From the NCBI RefSeq assembly GCF_018139645.1, contig NZ_JAGSPM010000005.1:235984-299983 (forward strand): 64,000 nucleotides of DNA, given 5' to 3'. The notes under the pieces were generated by a model. The model had not been told where the DNA came from and searched no databases. It saw only the letters and a list, made by a program, of their open reading frames with translations. Source of the stretch: Affinundibacterium baiyunense (GTDB lineage: Bacteria > Pseudomonadota > Gammaproteobacteria > Burkholderiales > Burkholderiaceae_D). A program made the position numbers and the translations under genes. Shown here one piece after another: positions 12,259 through 22,420 of this stretch. Numbering within the stretch: position 1 is the first letter of the stretch; the number at the start of each line of letters is the position of its first letter.

Positions 12259-14157
12259 TTATGTTTTGTTCTTCAACTGCCAAATAAAATCTTCAATACC
12301 GCACTGCGGTTGATATTCAATAACCAATCGCTGTATCAAACTGCGAATTTTTTCATAATCAAAATGCTGGCAGGCTTGCTCTAATTCTTCTAATGCTGCT
12401 TGTAATTCTTCCCAAACTAATTCGGCTTCTTGCGCGCGCATAATCAGTGGATGCGTGGTACGTTCTACATTGTCGCCAATCAGCAATTCTTCGTATAACT
12501 TTTCACCTGGACGTAAACCGACTTCACGGATTTCTATCGTACCTTCCGGATGCTCGGTTGATTTCACTTCCAAACCGCACAAATGTACCATGCGACGTGC
12601 TAAATCGATGATGCGGACAGGTTCGCCCATATCGAGTACAAACACATCACCACCTTGTCCCATTGCACCCGCTTGCAATACCAATTGTGCCGCTTCGGGA
12701 ATAGTCATGAAGTAGCGTGTTATTTCTGCATGCGTCAAGGTAATAGGACCGCCTTGCATGATTTGTTTGCGGAATAGTGGAACCACTGAACCAGAGGAGC
12801 CTAGTACATTGCCAAAGCGAACCATACAAAATCGTGTGCCAGTTTGACGACGTGCGTTGGCTTGTAAGATAAGTTCGGCCAAGCGTTTAGTCGCGCCCAT
12901 CACATTGGTTGGGCGCACAGCTTTGTCTGTCGAGATTAAGACGAATTGTTTAACGCCGGCATCGATTGCTGCTTGTGCTAATTTGTAGGTGCCAAATACA
13001 TTATTGCGTATGCCCTCGATGGGATTGTGTTCGACCAGTGGAACATGTTTATAGGCGGCAGCGTGATATACCGTATCAATCTGAAAGCCACGGAAAATTT
13101 TGTCTAGCTTTGCGCTATCGTGTATCGAACCTAAGAAAGGTTTGATTTCGCATTTCAATTGTAATTGATCGCGCAAAGCACTTAATTCTTGCTCTATCGA
13201 ATACAGTGAAAATTCTGACATTTCCAATAGCATTAAGCTGTTGGGTTTTTGGCGCAAAATTTGGCGACATAATTCCGAACCGATAGAGCCGCCGGCGCCG
13301 CTGACTAAAACATTTTTATTGGTAATACAGGTGGCTAGCAATGCTTCATCTGGCTCCACCTGATCGCGTCCTAGCAAGTCTTCAATTTCGACATCGCGAA
13401 TATCTTGCACACGTAATTCACCATTGATCAAACTTTTGATCGATGGCGTGACTTTGACGCGCACCTTATAAGTTTCCAGATGATCGAGAATTTGTTTTTG
13501 TTTGGCTTTTGAAATACTGGGTAGAGCAAGCAAGACTTCTTTGATACCAAAGTATTTCACTAGTTGAGGAATTTGCTCAACCGCATAAACTTTGATGCCC
13601 GCGATTGAAGAACCATGCATGGAACGATTGTCATCGATGAAGGCGATGCAATCGAGTTCGTGTCCAGCGCGCAAAGCATTGGCCAGCTGCATGCCAGCGG
13701 TACCCGCACCATAAATGGCGATTTTGGTTGCGTTGGGATTGCGTCGCAAACCGCCGAGATAAGCGCGTGCCGCTAGGCGACTTGCACCGACGTAAAGTAT
13801 TGCGCCAGACCAGTAAATGACAAAGACCGCACGGGAGATTGCGGTTAGCTGCAACATAAAACTGAGAAAGGCAAGCGCCAATACAGATAGACTTACGCCG
13901 ATGATAACGACACTGACCATTTTGTGATCAATGTAACGTATCACTGCGCGGTATAAACCAATTTTGATGAAGATCGGAATGGCGAATAGAGGTACTGCTG
14001 CGATTAACCAAGCATAGTGTTTGATTAATTCAATATTAATCGTCTCATAGCGAGTAAGGATCGCCAGCATAAACGCAAGCGGCAAAAAAATGGCGTCAAC
14101 AGCGCCCGCAATAATTTGCTTTTGTAAGCGTGGAAGATTAACTAATGCTTGCATCAT
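12259..14157 (-). CDS. WbpM/CapD-type nucleoside-diphosphate-sugar 4,6-dehydratase
   Basis: A membrane-anchored UDP-GlcNAc 4,6-dehydratase-like enzyme of 632 residues. It has four predicted N-terminal membrane helices (about residues 12-110), a CoA-binding-like Rossmann domain (YGAGTAGMQLA), then the catalytic SDR domain with GAGGSIGSELC near residue 286. The catalytic block STDKAVRPTNVMGATKR has Met where classic SDRs have Tyr, which is the hallmark of the WbpM/PglF group. These enzymes make UDP-4-keto-6-deoxy-GlcNAc for QuiNAc, FucNAc or bacillosamine. The next upstream genes encode an initiating sugar transferase and a reductase/epimerase, matching the WbpV-WbpL-WbpM logic of pseudomonad O-antigen. 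Confidence 0.92.
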   Translation of the reverse strand: MMQALVNLPRLQKQIIAGAVDAIFLPLAFMLAILTRYETINIELIKHYAWLIAAVPLFAIPIFIKIGLYRAVIRYIDHKMVSVVIIGVSLSVLALAFLSFMLQLTAISRAVFVIYWSGAILYVGASRLAARAYLGGLRRNPNATKIAIYGAGTAGMQLANALRAGHELDCIAFIDDNRSMHGSSIAGIKVYAVEQIPQLVKYFGIKEVLLALPSISKAKQKQILDHLETYKVRVKVTPSIKSLINGELRVQDIRDVEIEDLLGRDQVEPDEALLATCITNKNVLVSGAGGSIGSELCRQILRQKPNSLMLLEMSEFSLYSIEQELSALRDQLQLKCEIKPFLGSIHDSAKLDKIFRGFQIDTVYHAAAYKHVPLVEHNPIEGIRNNVFGTYKLAQAAIDAGVKQFVLISTDKAVRPTNVMGATKRLAELILQANARRQTGTRFCMVRFGNVLGSSGSVVPLFRKQIMQGGPITLTHAEITRYFMTIPEAAQLVLQAGAMGQGGDVFVLDMGEPVRIIDLARRMVHLCGLEVKSTEHPEGTIEIREVGLRPGEKLYEELLIGDNVERTTHPLIMRAQEAELVWEELQAALEELEQACQHFDYEKIRSLIQRLVIEYQPQCGIEDFIWQLKNKT

Positions 14158-14187
14158 GATTTAGGAGTTTGCCCAGTTTGATTTGTC

Positions 14188-14748
14188 TTAGTGGGTCACG
14201 CCATCACGTTTAATCACTTTAAAGAAAGTGCGAAACAAAATTTGAATATCTAATAGCAATGATTGATGCTGTAAATAATAAGCATCCAACTCAACTTTTT
14301 GCGGGATCGGTAGTTCGTCGCGACCATTGATCTGCGCCCAACCAGTTAAACCAGGAACGATGGTGTGAACTTGTTTTTCGGTGCGCAAAGCAATTAAATC
14401 CGCTTGATTATAAAGAGCCGGGCGTGGGCCAACAAAACTCATATCGCCTTTGAGAATACTCCATAATTGTGGCAATTCATCTAGACTTGATTTACGCAAA
14501 AACGAGCCAACCGGCGTCAGATACTGATCTGGATTACTTAATAAATGGGTCGCAACTGCTGGCGTATCAATTCGCATAGAGCGAAACTTTGGCATCTTGA
14601 AAATACGATTGTAGCGACCAACACGATCAGACCAATAAATCACAGGTCCTTTTGACGTGAGTCTAACCATCAACGCAACGACGATGAATGGAATCACTAA
14701 GATGATGGCCGCTATCAAAGCGAGTATTAAGTCAGCTAGTCTTTTCAT
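14188..14748 (-). CDS. initiating undecaprenyl-phosphate sugar phosphotransferase (PglC-like)
   Basis: A small bacterial sugar transferase (Pfam Bac_transf) of 186 residues that moves a sugar 1-phosphate from UDP-sugar to undecaprenyl phosphate and so starts repeat-unit assembly. It has one N-terminal re-entrant/membrane helix (residues 5-30), then KMPKFRSMR, the catalytic Asp-Glu in [23 protein letters not shown], and [13 protein letters not shown]. This is the minimal PglC/WecP-like form without the extra membrane domain of WbaP or WcaJ. Its neighbours suggest the substrate is UDP-QuiNAc, UDP-FucNAc or a related 6-deoxy sugar, which is inference. It is 12 bases from the epimerase gene upstream. 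Confidence 0.92.
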   Translation of the reverse strand: MKRLADLILALIAAIILVIPFIVVALMVRLTSKGPVIYWSDRVGRYNRIFKMPKFRSMRIDTPAVATHLLSNPDQYLTPVGSFLRKSSLDELPQLWSILKGDMSFVGPRPALYNQADLIALRTEKQVHTIVPGLTGWAQINGRDELPIPQKVELDAYYLQHQSLLLDIQILFRTFFKVIKRDGVTH

Positions 14749-14760
14749 AAATTTTACTTA

Positions 14761-15732
14761 TTAATTTGAATGAGGCTTGTGATCTGAAATCAGGCTTGCA
14801 GCACTTTCCCGCAAACCTTGCTGTATGGTGAAAGGTGGCGACCACTCCATTTGCTTCTGCGCTTTTTGGCTATCGACACGTAGTGATTGACACAAACGAT
14901 CCGTAATATTTTTTTTGCCAAGTAATTTTGCCGCAAAAGTCATCAAGCTAACTGGGAAGGGAAGCAGGCGTGAAGGCACTTCTAGCGCTTTTGCCGCTTC
15001 TTGTAGCAATTCTGTTGTGGATAAATCTTTGCCATCCGAAATCAAAAACACTTGGTTAAATGCACGCGGGTCTTGCACACAATGCAGAATAAAGTCGCAC
15101 AAATTTTTAACGAAGACAAAACTACGTTGGTTATGAATACTGCCTAGCGGCAGCGGGATCTGTTTTTTAACCCAAATTAATAAGCTAAGAAAGTTTGCGC
15201 CAACCCCCTTGCCGTAGACTAAAGGAGGACGAATGATGGTGATTGCCATACCTGACCGTTGCCCTAGTTCTAGCAATGCTGCTTCGGCTTCTTGTTTGGA
15301 TATACCGTAAGGATCAGTTGCCGACGGAGGATCGTTTTCTGAGAATGCTTGCCCATTCATAGTCATTTCACCATTGACTTTGATGGAACTTAAATAAATA
15401 AACTGACGCACTCCTGCAGCGGCAGCTTGCTCAGCTAAGCGTAAACTCCCGTACAAATTGACTTCACGAAATGCGGCCAAAGGATCGCTGGCAGTATCGT
15501 TCATCACATGCACTCGCGCAGCACAATGAATTACGGTGTGCACATTGTTTAAATGCGGCTGCCAATCAGTTTGACGATCGATGTTTTGAATTTGGCTCGC
15601 CCATGAATGTGACGTTGCATTTTTGCTTGTACGGATAGGACAAATGACTTCGCGATTTTGCGCCAAAGCCATTTGTAAAAGATGTGAGCCAACAAAACCA
15701 GTTGCACCCGTGATGAGGATTTTATTGTTCAT
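14761..15732 (-). CDS. NAD-dependent epimerase/dehydratase (WbpV-like)
   Basis: An extended SDR of 323 residues with the NAD-binding GATGFVGSHLLQ at residues 9-20, the serine block YLSSIKVNGE, and the catalytic Tyr-Lys in YGISKQEAE. By sequence style and position between a GT2 gene and a PglC/WbpM pair, it fits the WbpV/WbiG group, which reduces or epimerises the 4-keto-6-deoxy sugar made by WbpM to UDP-QuiNAc or UDP-FucNAc. A UDP-glucose/GlcNAc 4-epimerase cannot be excluded from sequence alone. Intergenic gaps of 10-12 bases on both sides place it firmly in the operon. Confidence 0.82.
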   Translation of the reverse strand: MNNKILITGATGFVGSHLLQMALAQNREVICPIRTSKNATSHSWASQIQNIDRQTDWQPHLNNVHTVIHCAARVHVMNDTASDPLAAFREVNLYGSLRLAEQAAAAGVRQFIYLSSIKVNGEMTMNGQAFSENDPPSATDPYGISKQEAEAALLELGQRSGMAITIIRPPLVYGKGVGANFLSLLIWVKKQIPLPLGSIHNQRSFVFVKNLCDFILHCVQDPRAFNQVFLISDGKDLSTTELLQEAAKALEVPSRLLPFPVSLMTFAAKLLGKKNITDRLCQSLRVDSQKAQKQMEWSPPFTIQQGLRESAASLISDHKPHSN

Positions 15733-15742
15733 AGTGCCGCAA

Positions 15743-16555
15743 CTAATTTTTGGTATCTGGTGCGCTTTTGCCAGAATAGGCAGGGCTTAGACGCAAGTAT
15801 CGACGTAATAGAAACTTGGAGAAGCTGTGAAAGAACCAGCGTGCATGCTGCGAGAAAATATTGCGATTCTTATGTGCCGCAGTATGAATAGCTTTTAAGT
15901 GCGGGTAATAGTAGACCGCTTGCTGATGATAGAGTCGGGCGCGGAAACAGATATCGACATCTTCAAAATACATAAAATAACTAGGATCGAATCCACCTAG
16001 AGCGCGATAAAGCGCGGGTTCAAACGCTAAGAATGCGCCAGAGGCCCATTCAACCGCAATCGCATCTGTCGCTGCGGCGATTCTATCTTTGTCGTAAGTT
16101 TCGCTGAAGGTGTTCACCAAAGGCATCTTCATAATCGATAACATGCCTGGAAAGTGTCGAATATTTTTATCAGGCACCTGCATCGCTTGATCTCGGTAGA
16201 GATTGAGCGTTGCGATCTCGTGGCCTGAAGTGCGCATCTTTTCCGTAAGGGAAAATACGGTTTCAGGCGTAACGGTAATATCAGGATTCATCACCAGAAA
16301 GAAATCGTAAACCTCGAAACCTGATTGCGCTTCAATCAATTTGAACAAGTAATTATTATTCTCGCCAAATCCTAGACCGGCGTCAGCATCGGTGTAAAAC
16401 ACTTGATGTTGCTCGCAGAAGGTTTTTAATTTGGCAGCTGGTTTATTATCTTTGATCCAAATTTTTAGATGCGTGCGTTCGTCCAACAGTCCGCCTAGCC
16501 GACTGTCGATTAAAAGTTGCTCGTGTCCATGACTAATAATAGCAACATGAATCAT
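15743..16555 (-). CDS. family 2 glycosyltransferase (rhamnosyltransferase-like)
   Basis: A GT-A fold glycosyltransferase of 270 residues. The GT2 start VAIISHGH, the donor-binding block GLGFGENNNYLF, the NPD variant of the DXD motif in LVMNPDITV, and GGFDPSYFMYFEDVDICFR all resemble WbbL-type rhamnosyltransferases. Since the complete dTDP-L-rhamnose pathway is encoded just upstream, rhamnose is the most likely donor sugar; this is inference. It is the only obvious processive or branch glycosyltransferase in the cluster, so the repeat unit is either very short or completed by genes elsewhere. Confidence 0.88.
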   Translation of the reverse strand: MIHVAIISHGHEQLLIDSRLGGLLDERTHLKIWIKDNKPAAKLKTFCEQHQVFYTDADAGLGFGENNNYLFKLIEAQSGFEVYDFFLVMNPDITVTPETVFSLTEKMRTSGHEIATLNLYRDQAMQVPDKNIRHFPGMLSIMKMPLVNTFSETYDKDRIAAATDAIAVEWASGAFLAFEPALYRALGGFDPSYFMYFEDVDICFRARLYHQQAVYYYPHLKAIHTAAHKNRNIFSQHARWFFHSFSKFLLRRYLRLSPAYSGKSAPDTKN

Positions 16556-16598
16556 CTAGGCAATCCTACTAAATTCGTTGGTTGATGAGTCTTTTGCA

Positions 16599-17933
16599 TC
16601 ACGATGATAAAAGTGTTTGATTGGTCGAGTCAGATTTAAATAGACGACGTGCCGCAAAGTGTAATAGTACCCAATCCACGCTTACTCGACAGACCCAAGC
16701 AAAGGCTGCTCCCATTAAACCAAATTCTTTTGTGAGTAAAACCAGTAAGGCCATATAAAAGAATAATTCGAATAAATGGAATAACGCCGTTGTTTTGGTA
16801 TTGCCCGTTGCGTGTAGCAGGGTATATGGTACTACAGCGATGCCGTTAATAAAGGTACCGAATACTAAAACGACAGTGATAGGGAAAGCTTTTTGTGCAA
16901 ATTCGGGTGAAATCCACCATGAGAATCCAGGATAAGCGATCACTAAAGTCAGCACGCATAGCCCCGCCATGATTTTTACCATGCGGCGTAAGTTACTAGA
17001 GTAGGAAAGATGTAGTTCTGTTCTTTGCGCAATTGTGGCGAAGACGGGCATTAATGCACCGCAAATAGCGATAGGGATCATCAGTAAGCGCATCAAGCCT
17101 TCTTGTGGAATCGCATATTCTGATAATTTATCCGCACCCACCAAGGCGCTGACGAAAAAACGATCACCATAAACCATCAACGGACTCACTATCCCAGTCA
17201 CTGTGACCCAAAATCCATATGAGACAAGCTGACGGATTTGCAGCTTCATGCTTCCCATATTTCCTTTGAGCTCTGCTACTTGGTGGCGAATAAATAAATA
17301 GTGTTTGAGTTGAAATGCGCCGTATAAAACCGTGATCAAGCGGGCCGCAACCAAGTAAATGGTGATTTTCCACAAGCTATTGCCATGCAGCATGATCGAT
17401 AGCGCAGGCAGAATAAACATGCTAAACCCAAGAAAAATCTTGTTAATGTTGGACTCTTTAAATTGACCGAGTCCCTCAAGTGCGCCACGCATGCCGCTGG
17501 TGAGCGTTGCAGGAATCACCCCAAGTGCGGTGATTTGTAAAGCAAGCTTGGTTTCGTGCTGCCATGTCGGCGTAATTTTTAACCAATCGTGTGCCAATGG
17601 ATAGGCGAATCCCATGATCAGTAAGAAACCAAGCACGCCAGTTACTGCGGTGAGTAATAATCCTGCGTTCAGAATATGGTGGATCGCATATCGACGGTGC
17701 TCAGCATTCGCTTCCAGCATTGAGCTTTGAAGACGACTGACCTCATAGGTTAAAGCACGTCCAGCACCAAAATCAAAAAAATTGAAATACCCAATCAAGG
17801 CCCAAATCAGCGTCAATACGCCGAATCCTTCGGCGCCTAATTCTCTTAAGGTGTAAGGAATGCAGAACGCTGCCGCGAGCAAGGGGGAACCGCTGCCAAT
17901 CAGATTCCAGATGGTATTTCTTCTTAGTGACAT
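16599..17933 (-). CDS. Wzx-like polysaccharide repeat-unit flippase
   Basis: A 444-residue MOP-superfamily membrane protein with about 12-14 hydrophobic helices, beginning MSLRRNTIWNLIG and with the conserved FFDFGAGRALTYE and the late GLMGAAFAWV. Such proteins flip undecaprenyl-linked repeat units across the inner membrane. The frame is open to 18023, but that would overlap rmlD by about 90 bases; ATG 17933 follows the rmlD stop after one base, as expected for translational coupling. Specific substrate is unknown. Confidence 0.9.
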   Translation of the reverse strand: MSLRRNTIWNLIGSGSPLLAAAFCIPYTLRELGAEGFGVLTLIWALIGYFNFFDFGAGRALTYEVSRLQSSMLEANAEHRRYAIHHILNAGLLLTAVTGVLGFLLIMGFAYPLAHDWLKITPTWQHETKLALQITALGVIPATLTSGMRGALEGLGQFKESNINKIFLGFSMFILPALSIMLHGNSLWKITIYLVAARLITVLYGAFQLKHYLFIRHQVAELKGNMGSMKLQIRQLVSYGFWVTVTGIVSPLMVYGDRFFVSALVGADKLSEYAIPQEGLMRLLMIPIAICGALMPVFATIAQRTELHLSYSSNLRRMVKIMAGLCVLTLVIAYPGFSWWISPEFAQKAFPITVVLVFGTFINGIAVVPYTLLHATGNTKTTALFHLFELFFYMALLVLLTKEFGLMGAAFAWVCRVSVDWVLLHFAARRLFKSDSTNQTLLSS

Positions 17934-17934
17934 A

Positions 17935-18876
17935 TCAGTTGTCAGCTTCGCGCTGTTTGGCTTCTGCCATCGCTTGTAGGCAAGCATGTAAAGCTTTATC
18001 CCAAGCAGGTAGCACAATACCAAATTGTTGAACTAGCTTGGTTTTATCCAAACGTGAATTTTGTGGTCGTTGAGCCGGGGTAGGATAAGCTGAGCTTGGA
18101 ATGCCGTGTATTTGCGGCAGCGGTGCGCTTAACAAACCAAGCTGTGCCGCATACGTCACAATCTCTTGGCTGAATTCGCACCAATTGGTCACGCCATCTG
18201 GCGTTAGGTGATAAATGCCTTGGTGTGTTTGCCACCATGTCATTGGGTATTCTGCTTGTTGTAATTGAGCCAGAATTTGTTTCGTGGCATCGCTCAGAAA
18301 CATAGTTGAACTAGGTGTGCCCCATTGATCTGCGACGATATTGAGCTCAGGCTTTTCTTTTGCTAAGCGCAAAATCGTTAGTAGGAAATTTTTGCCGAAG
18401 TCAGAATACACCCAACTCGTGCGAAGAATGATATGCGCACATCCGCTATCGACTATCGCCTGTTCGCCTGCCAGTTTGCTGGCACCGTATACATTGAGCG
18501 GCGCGCATTGATCTTGTTCTGTGTAGGCGCTAGCCGTTCCATCCGAATTGACTTTACCACCATCGAAAACATAGTCAGTTGAAAAGTGGATTAAGCCAAT
18601 ACTCAAACGCTTTGCTTCTTGTGCCAAGACGGCCGGAGCTTCGGCGTTGACGCGATAAGCTAGTTCGCTTTCTTTTTCTGCCAAATCGACCGCAGTGTAG
18701 GCAGCCGGATTGATGATCAAATCGGGTTTGCATTGTTGAATGTAGGACGCAATCGATGCACTGTTTGATAGATCTAAATCGGCTCGGCGTGGGGTGATCA
18801 GTTCAGCGACATCAGCTAAATTTGTCGCTAAAGTACGACCAAGTTGACCGCTTGTTCCCGTCAACAAAATTCTCAT
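17935..18876 (-). CDS. rfbD: dTDP-4-dehydrorhamnose reductase
   Basis: Last step of dTDP-L-rhamnose synthesis: NAD(P)H reduction of dTDP-6-deoxy-L-lyxo-4-hexulose. An SDR of 313 residues with the N-terminal GTSGQLGRTL, the serine block FSTDYVFDG, and YGASKLAGE. The RmlD features SWVYSDFGKNF and DQWGTPSS are present. It overlaps rfbC by 4 bases (ATGA), so the two are translationally coupled. Confidence 0.96.
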   Translation of the reverse strand: MRILLTGTSGQLGRTLATNLADVAELITPRRADLDLSNSASIASYIQQCKPDLIINPAAYTAVDLAEKESELAYRVNAEAPAVLAQEAKRLSIGLIHFSTDYVFDGGKVNSDGTASAYTEQDQCAPLNVYGASKLAGEQAIVDSGCAHIILRTSWVYSDFGKNFLLTILRLAKEKPELNIVADQWGTPSSTMFLSDATKQILAQLQQAEYPMTWWQTHQGIYHLTPDGVTNWCEFSQEIVTYAAQLGLLSAPLPQIHGIPSSAYPTPAQRPQNSRLDKTKLVQQFGIVLPAWDKALHACLQAMAEAKQREADN

Positions 18877-19430
18877 GCAAAAACCTCAGCATTTGCCAAT
18901 AATTTGCCCAATTGATCTTTGCCAGACAAAGCAGGTGCGCCATTCACAACACTATCAAGTGGCCAGTGAATTCCTAATGCAGGATCATTCCACAGAAGGC
19001 AGCGCTCATATTCTGGTGCCCAATAGTCGGTTGTTTTATACAGAAATTCCGCATAGTCACTGGTAACAATAAATCCATGGGCGAAGCCAGGTGGAATCCA
19101 CATTTGGCGAGAATTGTTGGCGGATAAAACCGCTGAGGTCCATTTGCCGAAGTTCGGTGAACTACGACGTACATCAACTGCGACGTCGAATACTTCACCT
19201 GCGATTACGCGTACCAATTTACCTTGCGCATGTTGAATTTGATAATGTAATCCACGCAATACACCTTTGGCAGAGCGAGAATGATTATCTTGTACAAATT
19301 CTGTCTGGATGCCTGTGCATGCTGCAAAGGTTTTGGCATTAAAGCTCTCGTAAAAAAAGCCACGTTCATCGCCAAATACTTTGGGCTCTAAAATAAGGAC
19401 TTCTGGTAAATCAGTTTGGATAATATTCAT
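18873..19430 (-). CDS. rfbC: dTDP-4-dehydrorhamnose 3,5-epimerase
   Basis: Double epimerisation at C3 and C5 of dTDP-4-keto-6-deoxyglucose. A cupin of 185 residues with the family blocks DERGFFYESFN, FVQDNHSRS, the catalytic-His region LRGLHYQ, and WIPPGFAHGF. Length and motifs are standard. It starts 9 bases after rfbA and overlaps rfbD, so it lies inside one operon. Confidence 0.97.
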   Translation of the reverse strand: MNIIQTDLPEVLILEPKVFGDERGFFYESFNAKTFAACTGIQTEFVQDNHSRSAKGVLRGLHYQIQHAQGKLVRVIAGEVFDVAVDVRRSSPNFGKWTSAVLSANNSRQMWIPPGFAHGFIVTSDYAEFLYKTTDYWAPEYERCLLWNDPALGIHWPLDSVVNGAPALSGKDQLGKLLANAEVFA

Positions 19431-19439
19431 AAAATACTT

Positions 19440-20330
19440 TTAAAAACTTTTTTGATTCAGCAAGCGCAACAAGTACTGGCCGTACTCATTTTTCTTTAAG
19501 GGCTGTGCAAGTTGTTCAAGTTGTGCGGCGCTAATATAGGCTTTACGAAAGGCGATCTCTTCAGGACAGGCCACTTTTAGACCTTGGCGTTTTTCTATCG
19601 TAGCGATAAATTGACTTGCATCTAAAAGGGAGTCATGCGTACCAGTATCCAACCACGCCATACCGCGCCCCATCAATTCAACCTTCAACTGACCCTGTTG
19701 TAAATAGACATTATTCACATCAGTAATTTCTAATTCGCCACGTGCCGAAGGTTTGATGTTGGCTGCAATATCGCAAATTTGTTGGTCGTAAAAATACAGA
19801 CCTGTGACGGCGTAGTTTGATTTTGGTTTGAGTGGTTTTTCTTCTATGCTAATCGCATTGCGCTGTGCGTCAAAATCCACCACACCATAGCGTTCAGGAT
19901 CATGCACGTGGTAAGCAAAAACGGTTGCGCCATCTTGATTGTTATCCGCACTACGCAGCATCGCTTCAAACTCGTGACCGTAATAAATATTGTCACCTAG
20001 AATTAGAGCGGACGGTGAATTACCGACAAATTCTTTACCGATAATGAAAGCTTGTGCTAACCCATCTGGCGAAGGTTGAACCGCATAGCTGAGATTAATT
20101 CCCCATTGTGCGCCATCACCAAGAAGTTCTTGAAAGCGAGGTGTATCTTGTGGTGTTGAGATAATGAGAATGTCTCGTATGCCCGCTAACATCAATGACG
20201 TTAGTGGGTAATAAATCATCGGTTTATCGTAGATCGGTAACAACTGCTTGGATACCGACTTCGTCACAGGATAAAGACGGGTGCCTGAGCCGCCTGCCAA
20301 TATGATGCCTTTACGTTGAGTTTGCGTCAT
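19440..20330 (-). CDS. rfbA: glucose-1-phosphate thymidylyltransferase
   Basis: Makes dTDP-glucose from dTTP and glucose 1-phosphate, the committed step to dTDP-rhamnose, and the usual point of feedback control by dTDP-rhamnose. A 296-residue nucleotidyltransferase with the N-terminal [16 protein letters not shown], the metal-binding LGDNIYYG, and [13 protein letters not shown]. The glucose 1-phosphate could come from the phosphohexomutase at the end of the same gene block. Confidence 0.97.
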   Translation of the reverse strand: MTQTQRKGIILAGGSGTRLYPVTKSVSKQLLPIYDKPMIYYPLTSLMLAGIRDILIISTPQDTPRFQELLGDGAQWGINLSYAVQPSPDGLAQAFIIGKEFVGNSPSALILGDNIYYGHEFEAMLRSADNNQDGATVFAYHVHDPERYGVVDFDAQRNAISIEEKPLKPKSNYAVTGLYFYDQQICDIAANIKPSARGELEITDVNNVYLQQGQLKVELMGRGMAWLDTGTHDSLLDASQFIATIEKRQGLKVACPEEIAFRKAYISAAQLEQLAQPLKKNEYGQYLLRLLNQKSF

Positions 20331-20389
20331 GTAGGTCTCTTCTTTTTGGTTTTCTGAGATGTCTTGGTTGCTACGGATTTACTCAGGGC

Positions 20390-21451
20390 TTATGCCTGAT
20401 TTTGATATTGCAGATTAACCCAATTCTTGTATTCGCCAGAGAGAACTTGTTCGGTCCATGCATCGTTTGCCAAGTACCAGCTAATCGTTTTACGCAAACC
20501 AGTTTCAAATGACTCGGCTGGTTTCCAACCAAGTTCGCGCTCAATTTTGCGTGCGTCAATCGCATAGCGTTTATCGTGGCCGGGTCTATCTTTTACATGG
20601 CGAATTTGATCGCGATAGCTGCCATTCGCTTTTGGCTGCAATTCATCTAGTAGATCGCAAATGGTGTGCACCACATTTAAATTGGTTTTTTCGTTCCAAC
20701 CACCGATGTTATAGGTTTCACCCGGACGACCCGACTCTAAAACGCGGCGAATGGCAGCGCAATGGTCGCTCACGTATAACCAATCTCTGACTTGGCTACC
20801 ATCACCATAGATCGGTAAATCTTTTCCGGCGCGAGCATTGGTAATTACCAGTGGAATCAGTTTTTCTGGAAAGTGCAGAGGACCGTAGTTGTTGGAGCAA
20901 TTGGTGGTTAAGGTCGGTAAACCATAAGTATGGTGGTAAGCGCGGACCAGATGATCGGATGCAGCTTTTGATGCAGAGTAAGGGCTATTCGGCGCGTAAG
21001 GGGTGGTTTCCGTAAATGGCGGATCATTCGCTTCTAAGCTGCCATACACCTCATCGGTTGAAACATGCAAAAAGCGAAATGCCGCTTTTTCTGCATCTGG
21101 CAGAGCTTGCCAATAGCTCCGAACGGATTCTAAAAGGCTAAACGTGCCGTTGACATTGGTTTCGATGAAAGCGGCAGGACCATGAATCGAACGGTCAACA
21201 TGGCTTTCTGCTGCAAAATGAACAATCGCTCGGGGTTGGTGCTCTTGTAATAGACGATTAACCGTTGCTTTGTCATTAATGTCGGCATGCACAAACAAAT
21301 GACGTGTGTCATCTTTTAGTGAACTGAGATTATTAAGATTGCCAGCATAGGTGAGCTTATCCAGATTAATGACCGCCTCATTATTTGTTGCGAGCCAATT
21401 CAGAACAAAATTTGCGCCAATGAAGCCTGCGCCGCCAGTCACTAAAATCAT
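20390..21451 (-). CDS. rfbB: dTDP-glucose 4,6-dehydratase
   Basis: Converts dTDP-glucose to dTDP-4-keto-6-deoxyglucose with tightly bound NAD. An extended SDR of 353 residues with [16 protein letters not shown] at the start, the catalytic [13 protein letters not shown] (Asp-Glu pair) and the Tyr-Lys in [11 protein letters not shown], plus RVYNPN-like downstream blocks. ATG 21451 fits the family start; the open extension to 21493 is dispensable. It is the first gene of the minus-strand polysaccharide block and is divergent from grpE, so the operon promoter should lie in 21452-21640. Confidence 0.97.
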   Translation of the reverse strand: MILVTGGAGFIGANFVLNWLATNNEAVINLDKLTYAGNLNNLSSLKDDTRHLFVHADINDKATVNRLLQEHQPRAIVHFAAESHVDRSIHGPAAFIETNVNGTFSLLESVRSYWQALPDAEKAAFRFLHVSTDEVYGSLEANDPPFTETTPYAPNSPYSASKAASDHLVRAYHHTYGLPTLTTNCSNNYGPLHFPEKLIPLVITNARAGKDLPIYGDGSQVRDWLYVSDHCAAIRRVLESGRPGETYNIGGWNEKTNLNVVHTICDLLDELQPKANGSYRDQIRHVKDRPGHDKRYAIDARKIERELGWKPAESFETGLRKTISWYLANDAWTEQVLSGEYKNWVNLQYQNQA

Positions 21452-21645
21452 GCTGAAATCCGATCTTGAATGTTTTTTTATGAAAGTCCGCAATTTTACG
21501 CCACTTGGGTGTTATTTCGGTATCTGAGTAGTGCTTTTTATACCTCACTGGATATGTGAGTTGCAATTAAGGCAATTTGAATTCCATATTCCTCACTTTT
21601 TGCTAAGTTATTTATGTTTTTTACGCAAAAAAGCGCATTTTTCCT

Positions 21646-21673
21646 CTTGAATTGTCGAATACCCACCTCATTT
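21646..21673 (+). promoter_or_regulatory. sigma32-type heat-shock promoter for grpE
   Basis: CTTGAA (21646-21651) and CCTCATTT (21666-21673) are 14 bases apart. They fit the RpoH consensus CTTGAA-N13-15-CCCCATNT with one mismatch, and the bases before the -35 (TTCCT) also fit. It lies 36 bases before the grpE start. Confidence 0.7.
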
Positions 21674-21708
21674 ACAGGGGCAATGCTTGATTTTTATGGA
21701 GATTGTGA

Positions 21709-22287
21709 ATGCAAGAGCAAGATAAACCAGTAGAAAATACTGAAACAATAGCAACATCAGTTGATGTTGAAGCCTTACAGGCAGCTGCTGCACAAAATCA
21801 GGTTGAACCTGAGGCGGTCATCGAGCCAGGTGTTTCTGCTGAGACCTTAGCGCAGCTAGAAGCGAAAGTGCTGGAATTGCAAGATGCGTTTATGCGTGCC
21901 AAGGCGGAAGGTGAAAATATTCGCCGTCGTGCGCAAGAAGATATTTCAAAAGCACATAAATTTGCGATTGAAAGCTTTGCAGAATCTTTAGTCCCAGTAA
22001 AAGATAGTCTCGAGATGGGCTTGAAAGTTGAAACGCAAACGGTCGAATCAATTAAAGAAGGTGTTGAGATGACTTTAAAGCAACTCAATGCCGCTTTCGA
22101 GAAAAATCGCCTGCTTGAGGTTAATCCACAACAGGGTGAGAAACTTGATCCGACCAAGCATCAAGCGGTATCGATGGTGCCTGCAGAACAAGAAGCAAAC
22201 ACGATTGTGACAGTCTTGCAAAAAGGTTACATGATTGCAGATCGTTTGTTGCGTCCAGCATTGGTGACCGTTGCACAGGGTAAGTAA
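21709..22287 (+). CDS. grpE: nucleotide exchange factor GrpE
   Basis: Releases ADP from DnaK and so resets the Hsp70 cycle; also acts as a thermosensor in E. coli. The 192-residue protein has an acidic, non-conserved N-terminus (1-45), a long coiled-coil region, the dimer/DnaK contact region with [16 protein letters not shown], and a C-terminal beta domain with [15 protein letters not shown] and [21 protein letters not shown] lies 6 bases before ATG 21709. First gene of the grpE-dnaK-dnaJ block, behind a sigma32-type promoter. Confidence 0.97.
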   Translation: MQEQDKPVENTETIATSVDVEALQAAAAQNQVEPEAVIEPGVSAETLAQLEAKVLELQDAFMRAKAEGENIRRRAQEDISKAHKFAIESFAESLVPVKDSLEMGLKVETQTVESIKEGVEMTLKQLNAAFEKNRLLEVNPQQGEKLDPTKHQAVSMVPAEQEANTIVTVLQKGYMIADRLLRPALVTVAQGK

Positions 22288-22420
22288 ATTCAGCAAGTAA
22301 TATTGATTTGGAGAGCGCCTAAATGCGCTCGTTGTGCGCTGTAAATCAGTCTAGAACGAGATAAAAACAGCAAAAAGTAAGAGAAAACGCATAAAAATCT
22401 AAAGAAAATGCGAAAAGTAT

